This document shows, in pieces, positions 1-6,335 of a stretch of 37,626 nt of DNA. How positions within the stretch are numbered: position 1 is the stretch's first letter; each line of letters opens with the position of its first letter. Made by a program: the position numbers and the translations under genes. The stretch is from SIG307 sp045596385 (GTDB lineage Bacteria > Bacillota > Clostridia > Lachnospirales > Lachnospiraceae): positions 1 through 37,626 of the forward strand of contig JAZOCC010000025.1 in assembly GCA_045596385.1 (NCBI GenBank), in the 5' to 3' direction. The notes beneath the pieces were generated by a model that saw nothing but the letters and a program-made list of their open reading frames with translations, did no database searches and was not told the origin of the DNA.

Positions 1-83
1 AGTGTGAATGCCATTTCAGCTCCTTACAATACTACCCTGTCTCTGCGCCATGCGTACACGATAATCGACACAGGCCGTAAAAC

Positions 84-1223
84 CTATCGCCTGCCGGACA
101 AAATATCCGCCGCCGCGTTACTGGCAGCAGCCAGCGTTTCCGGCAGGAACTGGGCATATTTCTTTTTGGTGAAATCAACATTCTTGTGCGTCAGCATTTC
201 CGAGATCATATCCATACTGAATTTGCCACTGTTGGCGAGGCTCACGGCAAAATGATGTCGCAAGCCGTGGAACGGTCGGAAGTTGGGCGGTAAGCCCGCC
301 GCCTTACGGAAACGGTCAACGGCGGAACAATCCTTGCGCACTTCGCCATTCCTGCCAGGGAAGAGATACGGGCTGTGCGGATAGTTTTCATTCCGCCAGT
401 CCATCTGTCCGCGCAGTAATCCTTCTACCAGAGAACTCATGCCGATGGAGAGGGTCTTTCTGCCCTTAGGATCGCGCAACCGAATGAGTTTAAGGTCAAA
501 GGCCACATCCTCATCCCGCAGTTTGAAAATTTCTCCTCTCCTCATTCCTGTAAAAAAGGCCAGCAAGAGCATATTCCCCACATCGCGGGCAGGCCATGTG
601 CGGGCTGTTTCCAAAAATGTATGCGCCTCCTCCGGCGTCAGGTGTTCTATTACTTCATTGTCCTTGACCGGCATTTCAATTTGAAAGGCAAGATTGGGGC
701 AGCGGTTTGTCCTGACCCCAAAATTGATGATGCGCCGCAAAAGCTCAAGAGCATTCCAGAGTGTGGCCGGTTTACGCTCACTCAGGGATTTGCGAAGTTC
801 TTCCACCTTCTGGGGAGTAATTTCTGATACAATGCGCTTGCCGAACAATGGTTTCAAATGTTTCAGGTATCGGTTGCGATCGGTGACAAGCCCCTTGAGC
901 GTTGGCCCCTTGACTTCAAAATAGGCGTCCGCAATCTCGGCAAAGGGTTTGTCTTTTTCAGCCTGTTCACGGCGGATTTCCCTGGCTGTTTTGACCTCCT
1001 CGCCATGCCTGATAGCCTTTATCCGCTCGGCGCGAATTTCCGCCGCCACGTCTGGCCCGTATCCTTCGGAAATTTTGCCTACCTTTTCCCAAATGAGGCG
1101 GCGACCGGAACGAAAGTTGATAACAAAGCATATGTCCGGCGAACCATTATAAAGCTCGCACAGCTCATACACATACACTCCAGCCCATTTTTTGGGGTGA
1201 TACCGTTTGTATTTTGAGGCCAT
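84..1223 (-). CDS. int: Tyrosine recombinase / integrase of an integrated element
   Basis: A 379-residue site-specific tyrosine recombinase that would cut and rejoin DNA at attachment sites. The C-terminal catalytic domain shows the usual landmarks: TGMRRGEI with the first catalytic Arg, HGLRHHFA with the His-x-x-Arg box, and LTHKNVDFTKKKYAQ with the final His and the nucleophilic Tyr. The middle part (about residues 95-190) looks like a SAM-like core-binding domain, and the N-terminal 90 residues would be the arm-binding region. The gene reads away from the tRNA-Met fragment about 210 bases upstream, the usual arrangement for an integrase next to its own attachment site. Base composition is more GC-rich than the host genes. 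The N-terminal style (KVGKISEGYGPDVAAEIRAE) recalls integrases of Desulfovibrio-like bacteria more than Tn916-type ones; that is recollection, not a search. The upstream ribosome site is weak, so the start is less certain than the family. Confidence 0.92.
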   Translation of the reverse strand: MASKYKRYHPKKWAGVYVYELCELYNGSPDICFVINFRSGRRLIWEKVGKISEGYGPDVAAEIRAERIKAIRHGEEVKTAREIRREQAEKDKPFAEIADAYFEVKGPTLKGLVTDRNRYLKHLKPLFGKRIVSEITPQKVEELRKSLSERKPATLWNALELLRRIINFGVRTNRCPNLAFQIEMPVKDNEVIEHLTPEEAHTFLETARTWPARDVGNMLLLAFFTGMRRGEIFKLRDEDVAFDLKLIRLRDPKGRKTLSIGMSSLVEGLLRGQMDWRNENYPHSPYLFPGRNGEVRKDCSAVDRFRKAAGLPPNFRPFHGLRHHFAVSLANSGKFSMDMISEMLTHKNVDFTKKKYAQFLPETLAAASNAAADILSGRR

Positions 1224-1290
1224 ACCTGATACCCAAACCTGAAAAATTATCCCGACGCTGAAGAAAAGGAACTTTTGACCGGCAATTTCG

Positions 1291-1329
1291 TCCTAACCTA
1301 TTCCTAACCACACCGTCAATTCCTAACCA
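1291..1329. repeat. Direct repeats, candidate integrase arm-type sites
   Basis: TCCTAACC occurs three times, at 1291-1298, 1302-1309 and 1321-1328. The last two copies are part of an 11-base repeat ATTCCTAACCA (1300-1310 and 1319-1329), 19 bases apart. They lie between the integrase start and the tRNA-derived attachment core, where arm-type integrase sites are expected. Function is inferred from position; the repeats are directly visible. Confidence 0.5.
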
Positions 1330-1434
1330 TTTAAAACAATCTCAATCAAAAAAGACGACTTCATAACTTATTGAAAATAAAGGTAAAACAAATGAAATCC
1401 ATCTATATCAAACTCCTTCAAACTTCACAAAAAA

Positions 1435-1479
<45 letters not shown>

Positions 1480-1514
1480 CTCAGTAGAAAGAGATATACT
1501 TTTTACGATACCAT

Positions 1515-1587
<73 letters not shown>

Positions 1588-1607
1588 TTATTTTTTTGCT
1601 TAGCGAC

Positions 1608-1637
1608 CCGCCATAGGCGGAGAAGCTCGCTTGCGAG
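1608..1637. repeat. Pair of small GC-rich hairpins between two tRNA genes
   Basis: CCGCC-ATA-GGCGG (1608-1620) and CTCGC-TT-GCGAG (1626-1637) are two perfect five-base-pair hairpins side by side in the spacer between tRNA-Phe and tRNA-Lys. They follow a short T run and have none after them, so they do not look like a terminator. They could be a tRNA precursor processing feature or a small dispersed repeat. Function unknown. Confidence 0.4.
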
Positions 1638-1666
1638 ATTCTATATTGCTTATGACAAAAAAAGAT

Positions 1667-1739
1667 GGGCTACTAGCTCAGGCGGTAGAGCACTTGACTT
1701 TTAATCAAGGTGTCGCGGGTTCGAGTCCCGCGTGGCTCA
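1667..1739 (+). tRNA. tRNA-Lys(TTT)
   Basis: A 73-base cloverleaf: acceptor GGGCTAC paired with GTGGCTC (two G-U pairs), D arm TAGCTCAGGCGGTAGAGCA, anticodon stem CTTGA/TCAAG around loop CTTTTAA (anticodon TTT), T arm GCGGG-TTCGAGT-CCCGC. The discriminator is A and CCA is not encoded. It is the last tRNA of the cluster, with a terminator five bases later. Confidence 0.97.
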
Positions 1740-1743
1740 GTAT

Positions 1744-1770
1744 GGCTTCCAAATTATGGAGGCCTTTTTT
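1744..1770 (+). terminator. Intrinsic terminator of the tRNA cluster
   Basis: Stem GGCTTCC (1744-1750) pairs with GGAGGCC (1758-1764), seven pairs with one G-U and loop AAATTAT, followed directly by TTTTTT. It lies just after tRNA-Lys and before the promoter of the deacetylase gene. Confidence 0.85.
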
Positions 1771-1785
1771 GTTTGTCCGAAAGGA

Positions 1786-1815
1786 TTGCTTTTTTTGTTG
1801 GTTATCCTGTATAAT
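1786..1815 (+). promoter_or_regulatory. Candidate sigma-A promoter of the deacetylase gene
   Basis: TTGCTT (1786-1791), 18-base spacer, perfect TATAAT (1810-1815). It sits between the tRNA terminator and the ATG at 1889 and leaves a leader of roughly 65 bases. Confidence 0.6.
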
Positions 1816-1888
1816 AAGCGTGGACACATTGTTCAAAATGAGTCTGTTCGGGAAGAAATGCGGTATTTATATAGAAAGAGGAAGTTAC

Positions 1889-3076
1889 ATGAAGAAACAA
1901 TGGGTAGCTGAAGCAGCTTATTTTATTGTGGCTTTGGTGTTTATCGGGATATGCATCGGAAGTGGGAAGGAGCAGGAAAAAGAAGTCTTTGGGACAAGCG
2001 TAACCGCTACGCCTGCAGTGGATGCAACTCCGGGACCGGGAGAGACGACACCGGTAACGGATAAAAAGGACGATGGGACCGGTGAACCGGGGATGACACC
2101 GGGGCCGGATAACAAGGATGAGACAACTGCCGCACCGGTACATGATACGATACCGACGCAGAAGCCGGAAGTGACCGGAGACGAGCAACTCTGGGGAGTC
2201 CCGGATAAAACACCGGACATTGCAGGTAGTCAGGATATAGAGCAGATCGGAGATGAGAAAACGGGAGGTTCTTCAGAGGATGCACCGGATACAACGGGAG
2301 GACAGGATAAGGAACCGACAGATGTTCCTGGCAGTATGCCGGGGGCAATTCAAATTATAAATGAGAACTACGAGGAGTATTCCAACGAAAAAAAGGCATG
2401 GTGGTTCCAGAGAAAGAAAAATCATGAGCCGTCGGGAAGCGGGGAGGAGTTTCCGATTGCCGGGTATTCGGCTTACTATTTGGATAAGAATGCGCAAACG
2501 GAGGATAAAGTGATTTATTTGACCTTCGACTGTGGATATGAGAATGGTTTTACCCCGGCGATTTTAGATACATTAGCGGAAAAAGACGTGAAAGTCATGT
2601 TCTTTGTAACAAAAGATTTTATTGTGAAAAATCCGGATTATGTAAAACGGATGAAGGAAGAGGGGCATCTGGTAGGAAATCATACGGTGCGTCACTTAAG
2701 TTCTCCGGATCTGACGCCGGAGGAGCTGGAGGCGGAGTTGCTGGAAGTGGCAAGGGTAATGGAGGAGCAGACCGGATATTCTCTGGACCCGTTTTTCCGG
2801 CCGCCGATGGGAGAGTACAGCGAGCGTACCCTGAAGGCTACGCAGGATATGGGGTATGCGTCGATTTTCTGGAGTATTGCTTACTATGATTATGACGTGA
2901 ACGATCAGCCGGGGAAGGATTACGTGGTGGACCACTTTAACACCTATCATCATAACGGCAGTATTGTCTTGATGCATAATGTTTCCGAATCTAATGCCCA
3001 GGCACTGGGAGATGTGGTGGACCTGTTAAGGGATGCGGGATACCGGTTTGCGGCATTGACGGAGTTGGGAAAATAA
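1889..3076 (+). CDS. pdaA: Exported PdaA-like polysaccharide (peptidoglycan) deacetylase
   Basis: A 395-residue NodB-fold carbohydrate esterase. Residues 8-25 form a signal or anchor segment. Residues 35-150 are a low-complexity Thr/Pro/Gly/Asp linker, and about 185-395 the catalytic domain. Motifs: TFDCGYENG (212-220), GNHTVRHLS (263-271, metal-binding His-x3-His), FFRPPMGEYSERTL (302-315) and VLMHNVSESNAQAL near the C-terminus. TFDCGYENG and the RPPxGxxSERTL block are features of the PdaA branch, which deacetylates N-acetylmuramic acid during muramic delta-lactam formation in the spore cortex. Cys replaces the second Asp of the standard TFDDGY motif. The reading frame is open upstream through tRNA-Lys, but the ATG at 1889, with GAAAGAGGAAG six bases before it, is the only credible start. 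A spore role is inferred from the family; a vegetative wall enzyme is possible. Confidence 0.85.
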   Translation: MKKQWVAEAAYFIVALVFIGICIGSGKEQEKEVFGTSVTATPAVDATPGPGETTPVTDKKDDGTGEPGMTPGPDNKDETTAAPVHDTIPTQKPEVTGDEQLWGVPDKTPDIAGSQDIEQIGDEKTGGSSEDAPDTTGGQDKEPTDVPGSMPGAIQIINENYEEYSNEKKAWWFQRKKNHEPSGSGEEFPIAGYSAYYLDKNAQTEDKVIYLTFDCGYENGFTPAILDTLAEKDVKVMFFVTKDFIVKNPDYVKRMKEEGHLVGNHTVRHLSSPDLTPEELEAELLEVARVMEEQTGYSLDPFFRPPMGEYSERTLKATQDMGYASIFWSIAYYDYDVNDQPGKDYVVDHFNTYHHNGSIVLMHNVSESNAQALGDVVDLLRDAGYRFAALTELGK

Positions 3077-3159
3077 AGGAAATCTTTGCGGTATCCACCG
3101 GATTGGGAGGAGAGGTAAAGTCTCATTTTAAGGTTTTTTTCCCCGCCGCGAAAAAAAGA

Positions 3160-3188
3160 TTGAAAAATTCTTGATTTCGGTGTATAGT
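3160..3188 (+). promoter_or_regulatory. Promoter of the transaldolase-transketolase operon
   Basis: TTGAAA (3160-3165), exact 17-base spacer, TATAGT (3183-3188). The start would fall near 3195, giving a leader of about 45 bases with AAGGAGG before the ATG at 3242. No clear terminator is visible between the deacetylase stop and this promoter. Confidence 0.65.
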
Positions 3189-3241
3189 AATGGTATCTGA
3201 GCATTTATAACAAACGATATTATTTTAAGGAGGATTTATCC

Positions 3242-3898
3242 ATGAAGTTTTTTATCGACACTGCGAATGTAGCAGACATTAAGAAGGCAAATGACATGGG
3301 CGTTATTTGCGGCGTTACCACCAACCCGTCCCTGATTGCGAAGGAAGGCAGAATCTTCGAGGAAGTAATCAAGGAAATTACCGATATCGTTGACGGACCG
3401 ATCAGCGGTGAGGTTAAGGCTACTACTGTTGATGCAGAGGGTATGATTGCAGAGGGTAGAGAGATTGCAAAGATTCATCCGAACATGGTTGTAAAGATTC
3501 CGATGACCGTAGAAGGTTTAAAGGCTACCAAGGCTTTGGCTGCTGAGGGTATCAAGACCAACGTTACCTTAGTATTCTCCGCTAACCAGGCACTTCTTGC
3601 TGCAAGAGCAGGTGCAACCTACGTTTCTCCGTTCCTTGGCAGACTTGATGACATCTCCATGCCGGGTATCGATTTAATCCGCACCATTTCTGATATGTTC
3701 GCTATGTACGATGATATCGACACTCAGATCATCGCTGCAAGCGTAAGAAATCCGATTCACGTTACCGACTGTGCTTTAGCAGGCGCTGACATCGCTACGG
3801 TTCCGTATTCCGTAATCGAGACCATGACCAAGCACCCGCTCACCGATCAGGGTATCGAGAAGTTCCAGAAGGACTACATCGCTGTATTCGGTAAGTAA
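3242..3898 (+). CDS. tal: Small transaldolase (TalC/FSA family)
   Basis: A 218-residue class I aldolase-type barrel enzyme of the short transaldolase/fructose-6-phosphate aldolase family, acting in the cytoplasm in the non-oxidative pentose phosphate pathway. The Schiff-base Lys is K85 in VVKIPMT. TTNPSL (26-31) is the N-terminal signature. The residues that separate transaldolases from true fructose-6-phosphate aldolase are Glu57 (GEVKA; Gln in E. coli FsaA) and Phe131 (SPFLGRLD; Tyr in FsaA). Both point to transaldolase activity. Its partner transketolase is next door, which fits. AAGGAGG stands seven bases before the ATG. Codon use is strongly biased, as in highly expressed genes. Automatic annotation may call it fsa. 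Confidence 0.93.
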   Translation: MKFFIDTANVADIKKANDMGVICGVTTNPSLIAKEGRIFEEVIKEITDIVDGPISGEVKATTVDAEGMIAEGREIAKIHPNMVVKIPMTVEGLKATKALAAEGIKTNVTLVFSANQALLAARAGATYVSPFLGRLDDISMPGIDLIRTISDMFAMYDDIDTQIIAASVRNPIHVTDCALAGADIATVPYSVIETMTKHPLTDQGIEKFQKDYIAVFGK

Positions 3899-3935
3899 TA
3901 TAGCATAGGCATAAGCCTAAATGAAACGTCACATA

Positions 3936-3957
3936 GGGGTAGGTTTTTGCCTACCCC
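3936..3957 (+). other. Intergenic hairpin between transaldolase and transketolase genes
   Basis: GGGGTAGG-TTTTTG-CCTACCCC is a perfect eight-base-pair stem. It is followed by ATAAAATAATTT, not a T run, so it is a poor terminator. It may be a partial attenuator, processing site or mRNA stabiliser that sets the ratio of the two enzymes. Confidence 0.5.
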
Positions 3958-3987
3958 ATAAAATAATTTATACTGGAGGTTACTTAC

Positions 3988-5970
3988 ATGAGTACGATTG
4001 ACAATATGTCTGTAAACGCAATCCGCGTTCTTGCAGCTGATGCCGTACAGAAGGCGAATTCCGGTCATCCGGGTCTTCCGCTTGGCGCTGCTGCTGTTGC
4101 TTACGAGCTTTGGGCAAAGGAAATGAAGCACAATCCGGCTAACCCGGACTGGGCTAACAGAGACCGTTTCATCCTTTCCGGTGGTCACGGTTCCACTTTG
4201 CTTTACTCCTTATTACATTTATTCGGCTACGGCCTCACCAAGGAAGATCTGATGCAGTTCCGTCAGCTGGATTCCCTGACCCCGGGTCATCCGGAGTATC
4301 GTCACACCAGAGGTGTTGAAGCTACCACCGGCCCGCTCGGTGCAGGTATGGCTATGGCTGTAGGTATGGCTATGGCAGAAGCTCACCTTGGTGCAAAGTT
4401 CAACAAGGACGGCTACAAGGTAGTTGACCACTTCACCTACGTATTAGGAGGAGACGGTTGTTTAATGGAGGGTATTTCTTCTGAGGCATTCTCCTTAGCA
4501 GGTACCCTTGGCCTTAGCAAGCTTATCGTATTATACGATTCCAATAAGATTTCCATCGAAGGAAGCACTGACATCGCATTTACCGAGGATGTTGAGGGCC
4601 GCATGAAGGCATTCGGCTTCCAGACTCTTACCGTAGAAGACGGTAACAATTTAGAAGAGATCGGCAAGGCAATCCGTGCCGCTCAGGCAGAGACCACGAA
4701 GCCGTCCTTCATTATCTGCAAGACCCAGATCGGTTTCGGTTGCCCGGCTAAGCAGGGTAAGGCAAGCGCTCACGGCGAACCGCTGGGTGTTGATAACGTA
4801 GCAGCTATGAAGGAAAATCTCGGCTGGCCGTCTCAGGAGCCGTTCTTTGTACCGGAGGAAGTATACGCAAACTACAAGGCAATCTCTGCTGAAAAGGCAA
4901 AGGATGAGGAAGCTTGGAACAAGATGTTTGCAGAGTACTGTGACAAGTACCCGGAGATGAAGAAGGCTTGGGACGATATGTTCAACCTTGACATCGCTAA
5001 GGATTTAATCGACAATGAGGAGTTCTGGGCATTCGACGACAAGCCGGAAGCTACCAGAAACCTTTCCGGTATCGTGCTTAACCGCTTAAAGGATTATGTT
5101 CCGGCATTAATCGGTGGTGCAGCAGACCTTGCTCCGTCCACCAAGACCTATATGAAGGATGCGGGAGATTTCTCCAAGGATAACTATGCAGGTCGCAACT
5201 TACACTTCGGTGTTCGTGAGCTTGCAATGGCAGCAATCGGTAACGGTATGACCTTACACGGTCTTCGTGCCTTTGTTTCCACCTTCTTCGTATTCAGTGA
5301 TTACGTAAAGCCGATGGCAAGACTTTCTTCCATCATGCGTATTCCGACCACTTATGTATTAACTCATGACAGTATCGGTGTAGGTGAGGATGGTCCGACC
5401 CATGAGCCGATCGAGCAGTTAGCTATGCTTCGTGCAATGCCGAACTTCAACGTATTCCGTCCGGCAGACGCTACGGAGACCATCGCAGCTTGGTATAGCG
5501 CAGCTACCTCTAAGGAGACTCCGACCGCATTAGTTCTTACCAGACAGAACCTTCCGCAGCTTGCAGGCTCCTCTAAGGAAGCGTTAAAGGGCGGCTATGT
5601 TATCGCTGACGCTAAAAAGAGCACTCCGGATGCTATCATCATCGCTTCCGGTTCCGAGGTTTCCCTTGCTATTAATGCAAAGGAAGAACTTGCGAAGGAA
5701 GGCGTAGACGTAAGAGTTGTTTCCATGCCGTGTATGGATCTCTTCGAGCAGCAGAGCGCAGAGTACAAGGAGAGCGTGCTTCCGAAGAACATCCGCGCAA
5801 GAGTAGCGGTAGAGGCTCTCATCGATTACGGTTGGGGCAAGTATGTAGGCCTTGACGGTGCTACCGTAACCATGACCGGTTTCGGTGCTTCCGCTCCGGC
5901 TAACACCTTGTTCGAGAAGTTCGGCTTCACCGTAGACAACGTAGTAAAGGCTGTAAAGAGCGTACTTTAA
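3988..5970 (+). CDS. tkt: Transketolase
   Basis: A 660-residue thiamine-diphosphate enzyme, close to the usual family length, moving two-carbon units between sugar phosphates in the pentose phosphate pathway. N-terminal diphosphate-binding domain: LSGGHGSTLLY, then the TPP motif GDGCLMEG near residue 154 running on to YDSNKIS. The central pyrimidine-binding domain has HFGVREL and THDSIGVGEDGPTHEP. The C-terminal domain has ASGSEVSLA. SD CTGGAGG precedes the ATG. Codon use is highly biased, like that of the transaldolase 89 bases upstream; the two probably share the promoter at 3160. The stop is only about 20 bases before a c-di-GMP riboswitch whose terminator is the first one after this gene. 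Confidence 0.97.
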   Translation: MSTIDNMSVNAIRVLAADAVQKANSGHPGLPLGAAAVAYELWAKEMKHNPANPDWANRDRFILSGGHGSTLLYSLLHLFGYGLTKEDLMQFRQLDSLTPGHPEYRHTRGVEATTGPLGAGMAMAVGMAMAEAHLGAKFNKDGYKVVDHFTYVLGGDGCLMEGISSEAFSLAGTLGLSKLIVLYDSNKISIEGSTDIAFTEDVEGRMKAFGFQTLTVEDGNNLEEIGKAIRAAQAETTKPSFIICKTQIGFGCPAKQGKASAHGEPLGVDNVAAMKENLGWPSQEPFFVPEEVYANYKAISAEKAKDEEAWNKMFAEYCDKYPEMKKAWDDMFNLDIAKDLIDNEEFWAFDDKPEATRNLSGIVLNRLKDYVPALIGGAADLAPSTKTYMKDAGDFSKDNYAGRNLHFGVRELAMAAIGNGMTLHGLRAFVSTFFVFSDYVKPMARLSSIMRIPTTYVLTHDSIGVGEDGPTHEPIEQLAMLRAMPNFNVFRPADATETIAAWYSAATSKETPTALVLTRQNLPQLAGSSKEALKGGYVIADAKKSTPDAIIIASGSEVSLAINAKEELAKEGVDVRVVSMPCMDLFEQQSAEYKESVLPKNIRARVAVEALIDYGWGKYVGLDGATVTMTGFGASAPANTLFEKFGFTVDNVVKAVKSVL

Positions 5971-5990
5971 TTTTTAATACAATTTCAAAA

Positions 5991-6069
5991 GAGAAGGGCA
6001 AACCCGTGGAAATGCGGGGGCGCAAAGCCAGAATCTAAGGATATTTGCTATCTATGATAGTCCGGTTGC
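5991..6069 (+). promoter_or_regulatory. Cyclic-di-GMP-I (GEMM-I) riboswitch aptamer
   Basis: Consensus blocks appear in order. GGGCAAACC (5996-6004) is followed by a six-pair P2 hairpin (6003-6008/6013-6018) closed by the conserved GAAA tetraloop (6009-6012). Then comes CGCAAAGCC (6021-6029). P3 has CTAAGGATA and TATCTATG, matching the 11-nucleotide tetraloop receptor that docks the GAAA loop in GEMM-I RNAs. GGTTGC (6064-6069) closes P1 against GCAAACC. This 3' strand is also the 5' arm of the terminator at 6057-6095, so ligand binding should favour read-through (ON). The aptamer starts 20 bases after the tkt stop. A TACAAT box at 5978-5983 with no good -35 could be its own -10; otherwise it is read from the tkt transcript. 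Confidence 0.88.
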
Positions 6070-6095
6070 ATTTTTTTGCGACCGGACTATTTTTG
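6057..6095 (+). terminator. Terminator overlapping the c-di-GMP aptamer
   Basis: ATAGTCCGGT (6057-6066) pairs with ACCGGACTAT (6081-6090). The stem continues inward through TGCA/TGCG to about 14 pairs around a T6 loop, and TTTTTG follows. It is the only strong terminator after transketolase. The first 13 bases are shared with P3 and P1 of the riboswitch, so the two structures exclude each other. Confidence 0.88.
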
Positions 6096-6226
6096 TCGTT
6101 TTCTGGGAAACCACAAGAGATTGTGTAAGAAGAACGAAAAAAACACAGAATATACGAATTGACAAAAAAATAGTATGGTAAATTAAAATTTTCTGAAAAA
6201 ATATGAGGTTTAGGTGATAAAAACTC

Positions 6227-6255
6227 TTGAAAAAATAATATTTCTGTGCTATAAT
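6227..6255 (+). promoter_or_regulatory. Strong second promoter ahead of the pilus operon
   Basis: TTGAAA (6227-6232), 17-base spacer, perfect TATAAT (6250-6255), with TG one base upstream of the -10 (extended -10). A further candidate further up is TTGACA (6159-6164) with TAAAAT (6184-6189), spacing 19. These lie after the riboswitch terminator, so the operon seems to have a riboswitch-independent input too. The leader from about 6262 to 6335 ends with AAAGGGGG before the pilB ATG; no known riboswitch was recognised in it. Confidence 0.7.
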
Positions 6256-6335
6256 ATAGACAAGTAAAGAGAACGTGAATAGAGTCGATTTGGGAGAGAA
6301 AGTGTCGGTAACAACAGGTAAAGGGGGCCCGGGAA

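Noticed and set aside
4..255. Plus-strand reading frame at the left edge
   Set aside because: It largely overlaps the integrase in antisense, has no ribosome site and no recognisable protein features.
1631..1888. In-frame extension of the deacetylase gene starting inside the tRNA spacer
   Set aside because: It would translate through tRNA-Lys and its terminator; the promoter at 1786-1815 and the ribosome site before 1889 show the true start.
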